A DNA stretch of 64,000 bases from Streptomyces griseicoloratus (GTDB lineage Bacteria; Actinomycetota; Actinomycetes; Streptomycetales; Streptomycetaceae). The stretch spans positions 1 through 64,000 of the forward strand of contig NZ_JACVQF010000191.1 of NCBI RefSeq assembly GCF_014534645.1, in the 5' to 3' direction. The position numbers and the translations under genes were made by a program. Positions 1 to 9,748 of the stretch are shown in pieces. The notes beneath the pieces are model-generated. The model was given only the letters and a program-made list of their open reading frames with translations. It was not told where the DNA came from and searched no databases. Positions within the stretch are counted from its first letter, which is position 1; each line of letters starts with the position of its first letter.

Positions 1-723
1 GATGCCGATGTCCTCGGCCATGGTGATCTGCACGTGGTCCACGTAGGACCGGTTCCAGATCGGTTCGAACATCGTGTTGGCGAAGCGCAGCGCCAGGATG
101 TTCTGGACGGTCTCCTTGCCCAGGTAGTGGTCGATGCGGAAGACCTGGTCCGGGGCGAAGACCTCGTGGACGATCGCGTTGAGCTCCTCGGCCGACTCCA
201 GGTCGTGCCCGAACGGCTTCTCGATCACCGCGCGGCGCCAGGAGCCGCCCTTCTGGTCCGCGAGTCCGTGCTTCTTGAGCTGCTGGATGACCACGGGGAA
301 GGACTTCGGCGGCACGGAGAGGTAGAAGGCGAAGTTGCCGCCCGTGCCCTGTGCCTTGTCCAGCTCCTCTATGGTGCCGCGCAGCCGCTCGAAGGCGTCG
401 TCGTCGTCGAAGGTGCCCTGGACGAAGCGCATGCCCTGGATGAGCTGCTGCCAGACCTCCTCGCGGAACGGGGTGCGGGAGTGCTCCTTGACGGCGTCGT
501 GCACGACCTGGGCGAAGTCCTCGTGCTCCCAGTCGCGGCGGGCGAAGCCGACGAGCGAGAAGCCCGGCGGCAGCAGACCACGGTTGGCGAGGTCGTACAC
601 GGCGGGCATGAGCTTCTTGCGGGACAGGTCGCCGGTGACGCCGAAAATGACCAGACCCGACGGCCCCGCGATACGCGGGAGCCGTCGGTCTGCGGGGTCA
701 CGCAGCGGATTGCTGCTTGACAA
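1..723 (-). CDS. zwf: Glucose-6-phosphate 1-dehydrogenase, N-terminal part
   Basis: First enzyme of the oxidative pentose phosphate pathway: oxidises glucose 6-phosphate to 6-phosphogluconolactone and makes NADPH. Only the first 241 residues lie in the window; the gene runs off the left edge. The dinucleotide loop GVTGDLSRKK is at residues 28-37, an EKPFG substrate motif near 168, and the catalytic RIDHYLGKE near 197-205, all intact. The start is TTG at 723, chosen because GGAGGG sits six bases upstream and the protein then opens LSSSNPLRDP, as in Streptomyces orthologues. The TTG is one base after the tal stop, so the two genes are translationally coupled in a tkt-tal-zwf operon. Confidence 0.95.
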   Translation of the reverse strand, partial: MSSSNPLRDPADRRLPRIAGPSGLVIFGVTGDLSRKKLMPAVYDLANRGLLPPGFSLVGFARRDWEHEDFAQVVHDAVKEHSRTPFREEVWQQLIQGMRFVQGTFDDDDAFERLRGTIEELDKAQGTGGNFAFYLSVPPKSFPVVIQQLKKHGLADQKGGSWRRAVIEKPFGHDLESAEELNAIVHEVFAPDQVFRIDHYLGKETVQNILALRFANTMFEPIWNRSYVDHVQITMAEDIGI

Positions 724-724
724 T

Positions 725-1843
725 TCAGCCCTCCGAGGGAGCGAGGCGCTGGAGCTCCGCCTCGGTCGACTTCAGCAGGTCGTTCCAGGACGCCTCGAAC
801 TTGTCGACGCCCTCGTCCTCCAGGAGCTGGACCACCTCGTCGTAGGAGATCCCGAGGGCCTCGACCGCGTCGAGGTCGGCGCGGGCCTGCTCGTAGGTGC
901 CGGCGACGGTGTCGCCGGTGATCTCGCCATGGTCCTCGGTGGCCAGCAGGGTGGCCTCCGGCATGGTGTTGACCGTGTTCGGCGCGACCAGGTCGGTGAC
1001 GTACATCGTGTCGCTGTACGCCTTGTCCTTCACACCGGTGGACGCCCACAGCGGACGCTGCTTGTTGGCGCCGGCCTTCTCCAGCGCGTTCCAGCGCTCG
1101 GAGGAGAAGACCTCCTCGTACGCCTGGTAGGCCAGACGCGCGTTGGCGACGGCGGCCTTGCCGCGCAGCGCCTTCGCCTCGTCGGTGCCCAGCGCGTCGA
1201 TCCGCTTGTCGATCTCGGTGTCCACGCGGGAGACGAAGAAGGACGCCACGGAGTGGATCAGCGACAGGTCCAGACCCCGCTCCTTGGCCTTCTCCAGGCC
1301 GCTGAGGTAGGCGTCCATGACCTCGCGGTAGCGCTCCAGCGAGAAGATCAGCGTGACGTTGACGCTGATGCCGTTGCCGATCGTCTCGGTGATCGCCGGC
1401 AGGCCCGCACGGGTCGCCGGGATCTTGATGAGCGTGTTGGGGCGGTCCACCAGCCAGGCCAGCTGCCGGGCCTCGGCGACCGTCGCCTTGGTGTTGTGCG
1501 CCAGGCGCGGGTCGACCTCGATCGAGACCCGGCCGTCCTTGCCGCCGGTGGCGTCGAAGACGGGGCGCAGGATGTCGGCGGCGTCGCGGACGTCCGCCGT
1601 GGTGATCATGCGGATGGCCTCTTCGACGGTCACCTTGCGGGCGGCCAGGTCCGACAGCTGGCGGTCGTAGCCGTCGCCCTCGGAGATCGCCTTCTGGAAG
1701 ATCGTCGGGTTGGTGGTGACGCCCACGACGTGCTGCTGGTCGATCAGCTCGGCGAGGTTGCCGGACGTGATCCGCTTGCGCGACAGGTCGTCCAGCCAGA
1801 TCGCGACGCCTTCATCGGAGAGGCGCTTGAGTGCGTCTGTCAT
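725..1843 (-). CDS. tal: Transaldolase
   Basis: Moves a dihydroxyacetone unit from sedoheptulose 7-phosphate to glyceraldehyde 3-phosphate in the non-oxidative pentose phosphate pathway. The protein has 372 residues. The TTNPT loop is at 43-47 and the Schiff-base lysine is K140 in [11 protein letters not shown]. This is the long actinobacterial form (about 370 residues) found next to zwf. The ATG at 1843 is preceded by AGGAGA about ten bases away; the longer open frame upstream overlaps the end of tkt and has no support. It lies between tkt and zwf on the same strand, 34 bases after tkt. Confidence 0.95.
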   Translation of the reverse strand: MTDALKRLSDEGVAIWLDDLSRKRITSGNLAELIDQQHVVGVTTNPTIFQKAISEGDGYDRQLSDLAARKVTVEEAIRMITTADVRDAADILRPVFDATGGKDGRVSIEVDPRLAHNTKATVAEARQLAWLVDRPNTLIKIPATRAGLPAITETIGNGISVNVTLIFSLERYREVMDAYLSGLEKAKERGLDLSLIHSVASFFVSRVDTEIDKRIDALGTDEAKALRGKAAVANARLAYQAYEEVFSSERWNALEKAGANKQRPLWASTGVKDKAYSDTMYVTDLVAPNTVNTMPEATLLATEDHGEITGDTVAGTYEQARADLDAVEALGISYDEVVQLLEDEGVDKFEASWNDLLKSTEAELQRLAPSEG

Positions 1844-1877
1844 GGAATATGCATCTCCTACGTGTCGTATACGAGCG

Positions 1878-3965
1878 TCAGCGCTGGGCCGCGGCGATCG
1901 ATTCCCGGGCAGCGGCGGCCACGTTCTCGGCGGTGAAGCCGAACTCCTCGAAGAGCACCTTGCCGTCGGCGGAGGCACCGAAGTGCTCCAGGGAGACGAT
2001 GCGGCCGGCGTCCCCGACGTACTTGTGCCAGGTCAGACCGATCCCGGCCTCGACCGCGACACGGGCCTTCACGGCCGGGGGCAGGACGCTGTCCCGGTAC
2101 CCCTGGTCCTGCTGCTCGAACCACTCCACGGACGGCATCGACACCACGCGGGTCGGCACGCCCTCGGCCTGGAGCGCCTCACGGGCCTCCACGGCCACGT
2201 GCACCTCGGAACCGGTGGCGATCAGGATCACCTGCGCGTCGCCGCCCTCCGCCTCGAACAGGACGTAGCCGCCCTTGGCCGCGTCCTCGTTGGGCTCGTA
2301 CGTCGGCACACCCTGGCGGGTGAGCGCGAGACCGTGCGGCTGGCCCTTGCCGAACTCCTTCGTCCAGCGCTTCAGGATCTCGCGCCAGGCGATCGCGGTC
2401 TCGTTGGCGTCGGCCGGGCGCACGATGTTCAGGCCCGGGATGGCGCGCAGCGAGGCCAGGTGCTCGACCGGCTGGTGGGTCGGGCCGTCCTCGCCCAGGC
2501 CGATGGAGTCGTGCGTCCACACGTAGGTGACCGGCAGGTGCATCAGCGCCGACAGCCGCACGGCGTTGCGCATGTAGTCGGAGAACACCAGGAAGGTGCC
2601 GCCGTAGATGCGGGTGTTGCCGTGCAGGGCGATGCCGTTCATCTCCGCGGCCATCGCGTGCTCGCGGATGCCGAAGTGGATGGTGCGGCCGTACGGGTCG
2701 GCCTCCGGCAGCGGGTTGCCCGCCGGGAGGAACGACGACGTCTTGTCGATCGTCGTGTTGTTCGAGCCCGCGAGGTCGGCCGAGCCGCCCCACAGCTCGG
2801 GGATGACCGCGCCGAGGGCCTGGAGGACCTTGCCGGAGGCGGCACGCGTGGCGACGCCCTTGCCCGCCTCGAAGACCGGGATCTTCTCCTCCCAGCCGGT
2901 GGGCAGCTCGCCCTTCGCGATGCGGTCGTACTCGGCGGCGCGCTCGGGGTTGGCGTCCCGCCACTGCTGGAAGGACTTCTCCCACACCGCGCGGGCCGCC
3001 TCGCCGCGCTCCAGCGCCTTGCGGGTGTGGCCGATGACCTCGTCGGAGACCTCGAAGGACTGCTCCGGGTCGAAGCCCAGCACGCGCTTGGTGGCCGCGA
3101 CCTCGTCGTCGCCGAGGGCCGAGCCGTGCGCGGCCTCGGTGTTCTGCGCGTTCGGGGCGGGCCAGGCGATGATCGACCGCATGGCGATGAAGGAGGGCCG
3201 GTCGGTGACCTTCTTCGCCTCCTGGATCGCCGCGTAGATCGCGTTCGGGTCCAGGTCGCCGTCGGCCTTGGGCTCGACGCGCTGCACGTGCCAGCCGTAC
3301 GCCTCGTACCGCTTGACGGTGTCCTCGGAGACGGCGGTCTCCGTGTCGCCCTCGATCGAGATGTGGTTGTCGTCCCACAGCAGGATCAGGTTGCCGAGCT
3401 TCTGGTGGCCCGCGAGGGAGGACGCCTCGGCGGAGATGCCCTCCTGGAGGCAGCCGTCACCGGCGATGCAGTAGATGTAGTGGTCGAACGGGGACTCGCC
3501 CTGCGGGGCCTCGGGGTCGAACAGACCGCGCTCGTAGCGGGCGGCCATCGCCATGCCGACCGCGTTGGCGACGCCCTGGCCGAGCGGGCCGGTCGTCGTC
3601 TCCACGCCGACCGTGTGGCCGTACTCGGGGTGGCCGGGGGTCTTGGAGCCCCAGGTGCGGAAGGACTTCAGGTCGTCCAGCTCCAGGCCGAAGCCGGCGA
3701 GGTACAGCTGGGTGTAGAGGGTCAGGGACGAGTGGCCGGCGGACAGCACGAAACGGTCGCGCCCGACCCAGTTCGCGTCGGCCGGGTCGTGCCGCATCAC
3801 CTTCTGGAAGAGGGTGTAGGCGGCGGGCGCCAGGCTCATCGCCGTACCCGGATGGCCGTTGCCAACCTTCTGTACGGCATCGGCGGCCAGGACGCGGGCG
3901 GTGTCCACGGCCCGCTGGTCCAGTTCGGTCCACTCGAGGTCTGTGGTGGTCGGCTTGGTGCTCAC
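1878..3965 (-). CDS. tkt: Transketolase
   Basis: Thiamine diphosphate enzyme that transfers two-carbon ketol units between pentose phosphate sugars. It has 695 residues, the usual length. It begins with a GTG start ([12 protein letters not shown]) preceded by a GGAGAGG element. GNGHPG is at 36-40, the diphosphate motif GDGCLQEG with downstream NHIS lies near 165-200, and the activating glutamate is in FGIREHAMA near 430. It is first in the tkt-tal-zwf operon and divergent from ctaB. The 360-base gap to ctaB holds a TAGGCT hexamer on the minus strand (4059-4064) that is a candidate -10 element. Confidence 0.96.
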   Translation of the reverse strand: MSTKPTTTDLEWTELDQRAVDTARVLAADAVQKVGNGHPGTAMSLAPAAYTLFQKVMRHDPADANWVGRDRFVLSAGHSSLTLYTQLYLAGFGLELDDLKSFRTWGSKTPGHPEYGHTVGVETTTGPLGQGVANAVGMAMAARYERGLFDPEAPQGESPFDHYIYCIAGDGCLQEGISAEASSLAGHQKLGNLILLWDDNHISIEGDTETAVSEDTVKRYEAYGWHVQRVEPKADGDLDPNAIYAAIQEAKKVTDRPSFIAMRSIIAWPAPNAQNTEAAHGSALGDDEVAATKRVLGFDPEQSFEVSDEVIGHTRKALERGEAARAVWEKSFQQWRDANPERAAEYDRIAKGELPTGWEEKIPVFEAGKGVATRAASGKVLQALGAVIPELWGGSADLAGSNNTTIDKTSSFLPAGNPLPEADPYGRTIHFGIREHAMAAEMNGIALHGNTRIYGGTFLVFSDYMRNAVRLSALMHLPVTYVWTHDSIGLGEDGPTHQPVEHLASLRAIPGLNIVRPADANETAIAWREILKRWTKEFGKGQPHGLALTRQGVPTYEPNEDAAKGGYVLFEAEGGDAQVILIATGSEVHVAVEAREALQAEGVPTRVVSMPSVEWFEQQDQGYRDSVLPPAVKARVAVEAGIGLTWHKYVGDAGRIVSLEHFGASADGKVLFEEFGFTAENVAAAARESIAAAQR

Positions 3966-4325
3966 CCTGAGTCAGGGCTCCTCTCCACATGTCGGATGCC
4001 GGTGCACGTGGGCGTCCACCGGCTGCCGGCGTATCCGTGCATCGGCCGGCCGCTGACGAGCCTACCCCCGTAAGTACGTGCGTTTTTCCGCTGGAAACCA
4101 GACTGCCGGGACTCTTTGGGATCCGCCTCCTGACTGGGCGAAACGGCATTCGGCAAGTGAATACGAAGCCGCTCATCTGACCGCTCAATCGACCCTCCGC
4201 ACGCACGTCGGAGCGCGCCCGCCAACACGACCCCACCCCCGCGGAGGCCGGGGTATGGGCAACGTCTAAAGTGGCGTGGTACGCGCGAGCCTTTGCCGGC
4301 ACTTCACACGGGGAGGCTCGCTGGG
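3966..4325. promoter_or_regulatory. Divergent intergenic region between tkt and ctaB
   Basis: This 360-base stretch has no convincing gene. Towards tkt, the minus strand has TAGGCT at 4059-4064, a good Streptomyces -10 hexamer, about 94 bases from the GTG. Towards ctaB, the plus strand has TAAAGT at 4267-4272, about 54 bases before the ATG. No clear -35 partner or inverted repeat was found for either, so both promoter calls are tentative. Confidence 0.35.
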
Positions 4326-5294
4326 ATGTCTCTGTCAGGGGTGTGCGTGACGGCCGTTGAATCCCGTCCTGCGGGGGTTATCGGGACGAGCCAGAGCCCG
4401 AGTCACCGGCCGTTCGGGGCCCGTGTCAAGGCGTTCGTGGCACTGACCAAGCCGCGGATCATCGAGCTTCTGCTGATCACGACCGTGCCGGTGATGTTCC
4501 TCGCCGAGCAGGGCGTGCCGGACCTGAAGCTGGTCCTGCTGACCTGTGTCGGCGGTTACCTGTCCGCGGGCGGCGCCAACGCGCTGAACATGTACATCGA
4601 CCGCGACATCGACGCGCTGATGGAGCGCACCGCGCAGCGCCCGCTGGTCACCGGCATGGTCAGCCCGCGCGAGTGCCTGGCCTTCGGCATCACCCTCGCG
4701 GTGGTCTCCACCCTGCTGTTCGGCCTCACCGTCAACTGGCTGTCGGCCTGGCTCTCCCTTGGCGCACTCCTCTTCTACGTCGTCGTCTACACGATGATCC
4801 TCAAGCGCCGGACCTCGCAGAACATCGTCTGGGGCGGCATCGCGGGCTGTCTGCCGGTGCTGATCGGCTGGTCCTCGGTGACCAACTCGATGTCGTGGGC
4901 GCCGGTCATCCTCTTCCTGGTGATGTTCTTCTGGACGCCGCCGCACTACTGGCCGCTGTCCATGAAGGTGAAGGACGACTACGCGCGCGTGGGCGTGCCG
5001 ATGCTCCCGGTCATCGCCTCCAACAAGGTCGTCGCCCGGCAGATCGTGATCTACAGCTGGGTGATGGTCGCGGTGTCGCTGCTGCTGACGCCGATGGGCT
5101 ACACCGGCTGGTTCTACACGGCGGTCGCCCTGGCGGCCGGCGGCATGTGGCTGTGGGAGGCGCACGGACTGCAGAACCGCGCCAAGGCCGAGGTGACGGG
5201 CGCCAAGCTCAAGGAGATGCGGCTGTTCCACTGGTCGATCACCTATGTGTCGGTGCTCTTCCTGGCGGTCGCGGTGGACCCGTTCCTGCGCTGA
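4326..5294 (+). CDS. ctaB: Heme O synthase (protoheme IX farnesyltransferase)
   Basis: Integral membrane UbiA-type prenyltransferase that adds a farnesyl group to heme b, giving heme O for cytochrome aa3 oxidase. It has 322 residues from the ATG at 4326. The prenyl-diphosphate/Mg site is the aspartate-rich NMYIDRDID at 88-96, and the second polar motif is near [11 protein letters not shown]. About nine hydrophobic helices are evident. The ATG was chosen for the GGGGAGG nine bases upstream; GTG codons at 4341 and 4347 are alternatives. It acts just before ctaA, which lies 1.6 kb away on the other strand. A strong terminator follows. Confidence 0.93.
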   Translation: MSLSGVCVTAVESRPAGVIGTSQSPSHRPFGARVKAFVALTKPRIIELLLITTVPVMFLAEQGVPDLKLVLLTCVGGYLSAGGANALNMYIDRDIDALMERTAQRPLVTGMVSPRECLAFGITLAVVSTLLFGLTVNWLSAWLSLGALLFYVVVYTMILKRRTSQNIVWGGIAGCLPVLIGWSSVTNSMSWAPVILFLVMFFWTPPHYWPLSMKVKDDYARVGVPMLPVIASNKVVARQIVIYSWVMVAVSLLLTPMGYTGWFYTAVALAAGGMWLWEAHGLQNRAKAEVTGAKLKEMRLFHWSITYVSVLFLAVAVDPFLR

Positions 5295-5311
5295 CGCACC
5301 GAGGACCGCCC

Positions 5312-5353
5312 GACGGGCGGGGCGCGTGGTCAAGGCCACGCACCCCGCCCGTC
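5312..5353 (+). terminator. Terminator after ctaB
   Basis: An 18-base stem (5312-5329 with 5336-5353, one mismatch) around a six-base loop begins 17 bases after the ctaB stop. It separates ctaB from the next gene. Confidence 0.8.
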
Positions 5354-5363
5354 GCCGTTTGAT

Positions 5364-5380
5364 CTACCCATCGGTAGCAT
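5364..5380 (+). promoter_or_regulatory. Candidate promoter and operator of the 5387 gene
   Basis: A dyad CTACC-N4-GGTAG (5364-5377) overlaps TAGCAT (5375-5380), a good -10 hexamer. The predicted transcript start falls on or next to the ATG at 5387, and no ribosome binding site is visible, so the mRNA may be leaderless. The dyad could be a repressor site. Confidence 0.4.
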
Positions 5381-5386
5381 CCTGCC

Positions 5387-5719
5387 ATGGCAGACACGCA
5401 GCAGGTTGACGCGAAGGCCGAGCGCACGGCGACCCGGCTGGCCGGGCGGATCAGCGCCTTCTCCAAGGCACACGGCGGTGCCGAGGGCCAGGTGGCCTAC
5501 CTCGGGCAGCGCGGCGCCCGGATCGTGCTCGTCGGCGAGGACGGCGGCTGGGGCGACCTGGTCGCGCCCTCCTACGAGATCGCCGAGAAGGCGGTGGCGA
5601 AGGCCGGGATCACCGTCCACGAGGACTTCGACGGAGAGTTCGCCGCCAAGGTGAGGACGGGCCCGTACGAGTGGTCCCGCATGGCCGGCATCCAGGTCGG
5701 CGGGCCGAGCAACACCTGA
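5387..5719 (+). CDS. Conserved small actinobacterial protein of unknown function
   Basis: A 110-residue soluble protein, MADTQQVDAKAERTATRL at the start, with no signal peptide or membrane segment. I recognise no catalytic motif; it reads as a compact alpha/beta domain (for example AYLGQRGARIVLVGEDGGWG at 42-61). It is conserved beside ctaB in Streptomyces, as far as I recall. No ribosome binding site precedes the ATG and a TAGCAT -10 element ends seven bases before it, which suggests a leaderless transcript. It is followed after 67 bases by an amidohydrolase-like gene on the same strand. Confidence 0.8.
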   Translation: MADTQQVDAKAERTATRLAGRISAFSKAHGGAEGQVAYLGQRGARIVLVGEDGGWGDLVAPSYEIAEKAVAKAGITVHEDFDGEFAAKVRTGPYEWSRMAGIQVGGPSNT

Positions 5720-5786
5720 CGCCGGGTTCACCCGTTAGGACTCGTAGCAAGCCGCGAGGCACACGGTCCACGAACGGGGAGCCCGG

Positions 5787-6893
5787 ATGATCGAAACGCC
5801 GTCCCTGGTGGACCAGTACTGCCACGGCGTGCTGAGAACGGAACTGGGCCTCGGCACCTTCGAGGCCCAGCTGGCCCGCACCGAGGGCCCGCCCGCCCCG
5901 GGCACCACCCTGTTCGACACCCAGACCGGGTTCGCCGTACGCCGCTGGTGCCCCCCGCTGCTCGGCCTGGAACCGCACTGCCCGCCCGCCCGCTATCTGG
6001 CGCGGCGCCGCGAACTCGGCGTCCTGGAGGCGGACCGCCGGCTGCTGCGCGGCAGCGGAATCACGACGTACCTGGTCGACACGGGGCTGCCCGGCGACCT
6101 CACCGGACCCGAGGAGATGGCCTCCGCCGCGGCGGCCGACGCCCACGAGATCGTGCGCCTGGAGCTGCTGGCCGAACAGGTCGCCGACACCTCCGGCACC
6201 GTGGAGTCCTTCCTCGCCAACCTCGCCGAGGCCGTGCACGGCGCCGCCGCGCACGCCGTCGCCTTCACCTCCGTCGCGGGCGTACGGCACGGCCTCGCCC
6301 TCGCGCCGGAGCCGCCCGGACCGGGCGAGGTGCGCGGGGCCGCCGCGCGCTGGCTGGCCGGACGCGAGGTGGGCGGGGAGCTGAGCGATCCGGTACTGCT
6401 GCGCCATCTGCTGTGGATCGCCGTCGCCTCGGGCCTGCCGCTCCAGCTGCACGCGGGGCTGGGCGAGCCGGGCCTGCGCATCGACCGCACCGACCCGGTG
6501 CTGCTGACGGACTTCGTGCGGGCCACCGCGGGTCTCGGCACCGACCTGGTCCTGCTGCACGGCTACCCGTACCACCGCCACGCCGCCCACCTCGCCGGGG
6601 TCTTCCCGCACGTGTACGCCGACTCGGGTGCCGCCCTGGTGCGCACCGGCGCCCGCGCCGCGACCGTCCTCGCGGAGATCCTGGAGCTGGCCCCCTTCGG
6701 CAAGATCCTGTTCTCCAGCGGGGCCCAGGGGCTGCCCGAGCTGCACGTCGTGGGCGCGCGCCTGTTCCGCGAGGCCCTCGGCCGGGTGCTGGGCACCTGG
6801 GCGGCCGACGGGGCGTGGTCCCTGGGGGACGCGCAGCGGGTGGCGGGGATGATCGCCGCGGGCAACGCGCGGCGGGTGTACGACCTGGAGTGA
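5787..6893 (+). CDS. Amidohydrolase-family (TIM-barrel) protein
   Basis: A 368-residue cytosolic protein resembling the amidohydrolase 2 family of metal-dependent TIM-barrel hydrolases or decarboxylases. Late strands carry the expected polar motifs: LQLHAGLGEPG, VLLHGYPYHRHAAHLA and YADSGAALV, followed by ILFSSGAQGLPELH. The N-terminal HxH of classical members is not obvious; the first segment instead opens SLVDQYCHGVL, so one metal ligand pair may be altered. Some relatives are fused to glutamine synthetase domains, but here the protein stands alone. It converges on ctaA. The substrate cannot be inferred. Confidence 0.7.
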   Translation: MIETPSLVDQYCHGVLRTELGLGTFEAQLARTEGPPAPGTTLFDTQTGFAVRRWCPPLLGLEPHCPPARYLARRRELGVLEADRRLLRGSGITTYLVDTGLPGDLTGPEEMASAAAADAHEIVRLELLAEQVADTSGTVESFLANLAEAVHGAAAHAVAFTSVAGVRHGLALAPEPPGPGEVRGAAARWLAGREVGGELSDPVLLRHLLWIAVASGLPLQLHAGLGEPGLRIDRTDPVLLTDFVRATAGLGTDLVLLHGYPYHRHAAHLAGVFPHVYADSGAALVRTGARAATVLAEILELAPFGKILFSSGAQGLPELHVVGARLFREALGRVLGTWAADGAWSLGDAQRVAGMIAAGNARRVYDLE

Positions 6894-6897
6894 GCCG

Positions 6898-7947
6898 TCA
6901 GGCGCGGGTCAGCACGGACTCCGCCGCCGGTTCCGGCACCGCGGCTTTCGCCTCCGGTCGCTCACGCAGCGACAGCAGCACCAGCACCACCGCGATCCAC
7001 ACCAGCGCGGAGCCGAGCATGTGCAGGCCGACCAGGACCTCGGGCAGGTCGGTGAAGTACTGGACGTAGCCGATGACGCCCTGCGCGAGCAGCACCAGGA
7101 ACAGGTCCCGCGTACGGCTCAGCGGGCCCTTGGGCGCGTCGACGGCCTTCAGCACGAACCACAGGGCGAACGTCAGCGTCACCACGATCCACGCCAGCAC
7201 GGCGTGCGCCTTGGTCACCGTCTCCCAGTCGAGCGGCATCCGCTCGACCTCGCTGGAGTCGCCCGCGTGCGGTCCCGCACCGGTCACCACCGTGCCGACC
7301 GCGATCAGCAGGGCGGAGGCGGCCACCAGCACCCACACGAGCTGCTGCACGGACCTGCCCACCAGGGGGCGGGGTGCCGCGTCGCCCTCCCGGGTGCGGT
7401 GCCACATCACCGTGGCGACGGCGATGAGGGCGGACGAGAGCAGGAAGTGCGCCGCGACGGTGTACGGGTTGAGGCCCACGAGGACCACGATGCCGCCGAG
7501 GACGGCGTTGCCCATCACGATCCAGAACTGCACCCAGCCCAGCCGGGTCAGGCTGCGCCGGTACGGCTTCTGCGACCGGGCGGCGATGATCGCCCAGCCG
7601 ACCGCGGCGCACAGGACGTACGTCAGCATGCGGTTGCCGAACTCGATGACGCCGTGGAAGCCCATCTCGCTCGTCGTGGTGAGCGAGTCTTCGGTGCACT
7701 TGGGCCAGGTCGGGCAGCCGAGGCCCGAGCCGGTCAGCCGGACGGCACCGCCGGTGACCACGATGATCACCGACATGACGAGGGCGGCCATGGCCGCCCG
7801 CCGGACCGTCCGGGGATCCGGGGTCCAGCGTGCGGCGATGAAGGCGAGGGGGTTGCGCACGGCGGCAGCGGCGTCTGCGCGGGTCACGTTTGGCACGCGC
7901 TCCATGGTAGGCGGGTGCTTGTGCACGCTTTCACGAGGGTCGCCCAT
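6898..7947 (-). CDS. ctaA: Heme A synthase
   Basis: Membrane oxidase that converts heme O to heme A for the aa3-type terminal oxidase. It has 349 residues and about eight transmembrane helices. A cysteine pair is in the first periplasmic loop (GLGCPTWPKC, near 76-85). Heme-ligand histidines are likely in MGFHGVIEFGNR, AAHFLL, KAHAVLA and GLHMLGS. The ATG at 7947 has GGGAGGAA six bases upstream, better than the internal ATG at 7905. It follows the ABC permease by 12 bases on the same strand, so it may be cotranscribed with the exporter genes. Confidence 0.93.
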   Translation of the reverse strand: MGDPRESVHKHPPTMERVPNVTRADAAAAVRNPLAFIAARWTPDPRTVRRAAMAALVMSVIIVVTGGAVRLTGSGLGCPTWPKCTEDSLTTTSEMGFHGVIEFGNRMLTYVLCAAVGWAIIAARSQKPYRRSLTRLGWVQFWIVMGNAVLGGIVVLVGLNPYTVAAHFLLSSALIAVATVMWHRTREGDAAPRPLVGRSVQQLVWVLVAASALLIAVGTVVTGAGPHAGDSSEVERMPLDWETVTKAHAVLAWIVVTLTFALWFVLKAVDAPKGPLSRTRDLFLVLLAQGVIGYVQYFTDLPEVLVGLHMLGSALVWIAVVLVLLSLRERPEAKAAVPEPAAESVLTRA

Positions 7948-7959
7948 GCCGGTTCCTCC

Positions 7960-8736
7960 CTACTCCCAGCGGAAGAACTTCCCGGCGGCCGCGAGTCCCG
8001 CGACCGACCAGACGGCGAGGATCCCCAGGTCGCCCCACGGCATCCCGGCGCCGTGCCGGAGCACGTCCCGCAGCCCGTCCGAGAGCGCGGAGATCGGCAG
8101 CAGGCCGAGCACCGTCTGCGCCGCGTCCGGGAACCTGTCCAGCGGCACGATGACGCCGCCGCCCACGAGCAGCAGCAGGAAGACCAGGTTGGCGGCGGCG
8201 AGCGTCGCCTCGGCCTTCAGCGTGCCCGCCATGAGCAGGCCGAGGCCGGAGAACGCGGCGGTGCCGAGGACCAGGAGCAGCAGCACGACGAACGGGTTGC
8301 CGTGCGGCGACCAGCCCAGCGCGAAGGCGATCACGGTCAGCAGTACGACCTGGAGCACCTCGGTGACCAGGACCGACACCGTCTTCGCGGTCATCAGGCC
8401 CCAGCGCGGCAGGGGCGAGGCGGCGAGCCGCTTCAGCACCCCGTACCGGCGCTCGAAGCCGGTGGCGATGGCCTGCCCGGTGAACGCCGTCGACATCACG
8501 GCGAGCGCCAGGACGCCGGGGGCGAGGAAGTCGACGGCCTCGCCGGGTCCGGTGTCGACGATGTCCACGGAGCTGAACAGGACGAGCAGCAGCGTGGGGA
8601 TGATCACCGTCAGCAGCAGCTGCTCGCCGTTGCGCAGCAGCATCTTCGTCTCGAGGGCCGCCTGGGCCGCGATCATGCGGCCGAGCGGGGCGGCTCCGGG
8701 CTTCGGGGTGTAGGTCCCGGCGGTGGTCGTGCTCAC
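7960..8736 (-). CDS. ABC-2 type exporter permease
   Basis: A 258-residue membrane protein of the ABC-2 type with six predicted helices and the family feature of a re-entrant segment before FLAPGVLALAVMSTAF. It pairs with the ATPase encoded just upstream. The start is GTG at 8736. In the last bases before that start, the minus strand reads LELTGKELRS-stop, a copy of the C-terminus of the ATPase (see the repeat at 8734-8858), with the stop overlapping the GTG. The substrate is unknown; relatives are called multidrug or daunorubicin exporters without firm evidence. Confidence 0.88.
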   Translation of the reverse strand: MSTTTAGTYTPKPGAAPLGRMIAAQAALETKMLLRNGEQLLLTVIIPTLLLVLFSSVDIVDTGPGEAVDFLAPGVLALAVMSTAFTGQAIATGFERRYGVLKRLAASPLPRWGLMTAKTVSVLVTEVLQVVLLTVIAFALGWSPHGNPFVVLLLLVLGTAAFSGLGLLMAGTLKAEATLAAANLVFLLLLVGGGVIVPLDRFPDAAQTVLGLLPISALSDGLRDVLRHGAGMPWGDLGILAVWSVAGLAAAGKFFRWE

Positions 8737-8858
8737 GAGCGCAGCTCCTTACCGGTCAGCTCCAGGCGGTGTCTTCCCGGGGGACAGCCCCCGGACCCCC
8801 GGCAGATCCTTGTGCCGGCCGGAATCATGAGCGCAACTCCTTACCCGTGAGCTCCAGG
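8734..8858 (-). repeat. Duplicated 3' end of the ABC ATPase gene flanking a hairpin element
   Basis: The 33 bases at 8826-8858 (end of the ATPase gene) recur at 8734-8766 with four differences. Both encode LELTGKELRS-stop in the same reading sense. Between them is a GC-rich inverted repeat (about 8777-8803, CCGGGGG...CCCCCGG type) like those scattered in Streptomyces intergenic DNA. The copy next to the permease keeps a TGA that overlaps the permease GTG, so it may be the original coupled tail. Confidence 0.75.
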
Positions 8859-9748
8859 AAGACGTCCTCCAGGGTGTGCCGCTCGACCGAGATCCGGTCC
8901 GGCATGACCCCGTGCTGGGCGCACCAGGACGTCACCGTCGCGAGCAGCTGCGGGTCGACCTTGCCGGTGACGCGGTAGGAGCCCGGCGTCAGCTCGGCGG
9001 CCGAGCTGTCCGGCGGGAGGGCCTTGAGGAGGGAGGCGATGTCGAGTCCCGGGCGGCCGCTGAACCGCAGCGTGTTCTCGGCGCCGCCGCGGCACAGCTC
9101 CTCGGGCGAGCCCTGGGCGATGACCCGGCCGCCGTCGATGATGGCGACGTCGTCGGCGAGCTGTTCGGCCTCGTCCATGTGGTGGGTGGTGAGGATCACC
9201 GAGACGCCGTCGGCGCGCAGGTCCCGGACCAGGTCCCAGGTGGCGCGGCGGGCCTGCGGGTCGAGGCCGGCGGTGGGCTCGTCCAGGAACACCAGCTCAG
9301 GGCGGCCGACCACGGCCATCGCCAGCGCGAGCCGCTGCTGCTGGCCGCCGGACAGCCGGCGGTACGTGGTCCGGCCGCAGGAGCCGAGCCCGAGGCGCTC
9401 GATGAGTGCGGGTACGTCCAGCGGGTGGGCGTGCAGCCTGGCGACGTGGCGCAGCATCTCGTCCGCCCGGGCGCCTGAGTAGACGCCGCCGGACTGGAGC
9501 ATCACGCCGATGCGGGGCCGCAGGGCGGCGGCCTCGCGCACCGGGTCGAGGCCCAGGACGCGCACCGTGCCGGAGTCCGGCTTCCGGTACCCCTCGCAGG
9601 TCTCGACCGTGGTCGTCTTGCCCGCGCCGTTGGGCCCGAGTACGGCGGTGACACCCGCCCGGGCCACCAGGTCGAGGCCGTCCACCGCGGTCTTCGTGCC
9701 GTACCGCTTCACCAGGGCCTGGACCTGGACCACGGGCTCGCTTCGCAT
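8825..9748 (-). CDS. ABC transporter ATP-binding protein
   Basis: A 307-residue ATPase of the drug-export (DrrA/CcmA-like) type. Walker A is GPNGAGKTT near 38-46, the signature is LSGGQQQRLALA, Walker B is LVFLDEPTAGLDP, and the switch histidine lies in ILTTHHMDEAEQ. The C-terminal 90 residues are the usual DrrA-type extension. The ATG at 9748 was chosen; the longer frame to 9814 has no ribosome binding site. It is first in an operon with the permease and perhaps ctaA, and divergent from sufR. Confidence 0.9.
   Translation of the reverse strand: MRSEPVVQVQALVKRYGTKTAVDGLDLVARAGVTAVLGPNGAGKTTTVETCEGYRKPDSGTVRVLGLDPVREAAALRPRIGVMLQSGGVYSGARADEMLRHVARLHAHPLDVPALIERLGLGSCGRTTYRRLSGGQQQRLALAMAVVGRPELVFLDEPTAGLDPQARRATWDLVRDLRADGVSVILTTHHMDEAEQLADDVAIIDGGRVIAQGSPEELCRGGAENTLRFSGRPGLDIASLLKALPPDSSAAELTPGSYRVTGKVDPQLLATVTSWCAQHGVMPDRISVERHTLEDVFLELTGKELRS

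Noticed and set aside
5612-6746. Minus-strand open frame over the amidohydrolase gene
   Set aside because: It is a GC-driven antisense frame; the plus-strand product has family motifs and a ribosome binding site.
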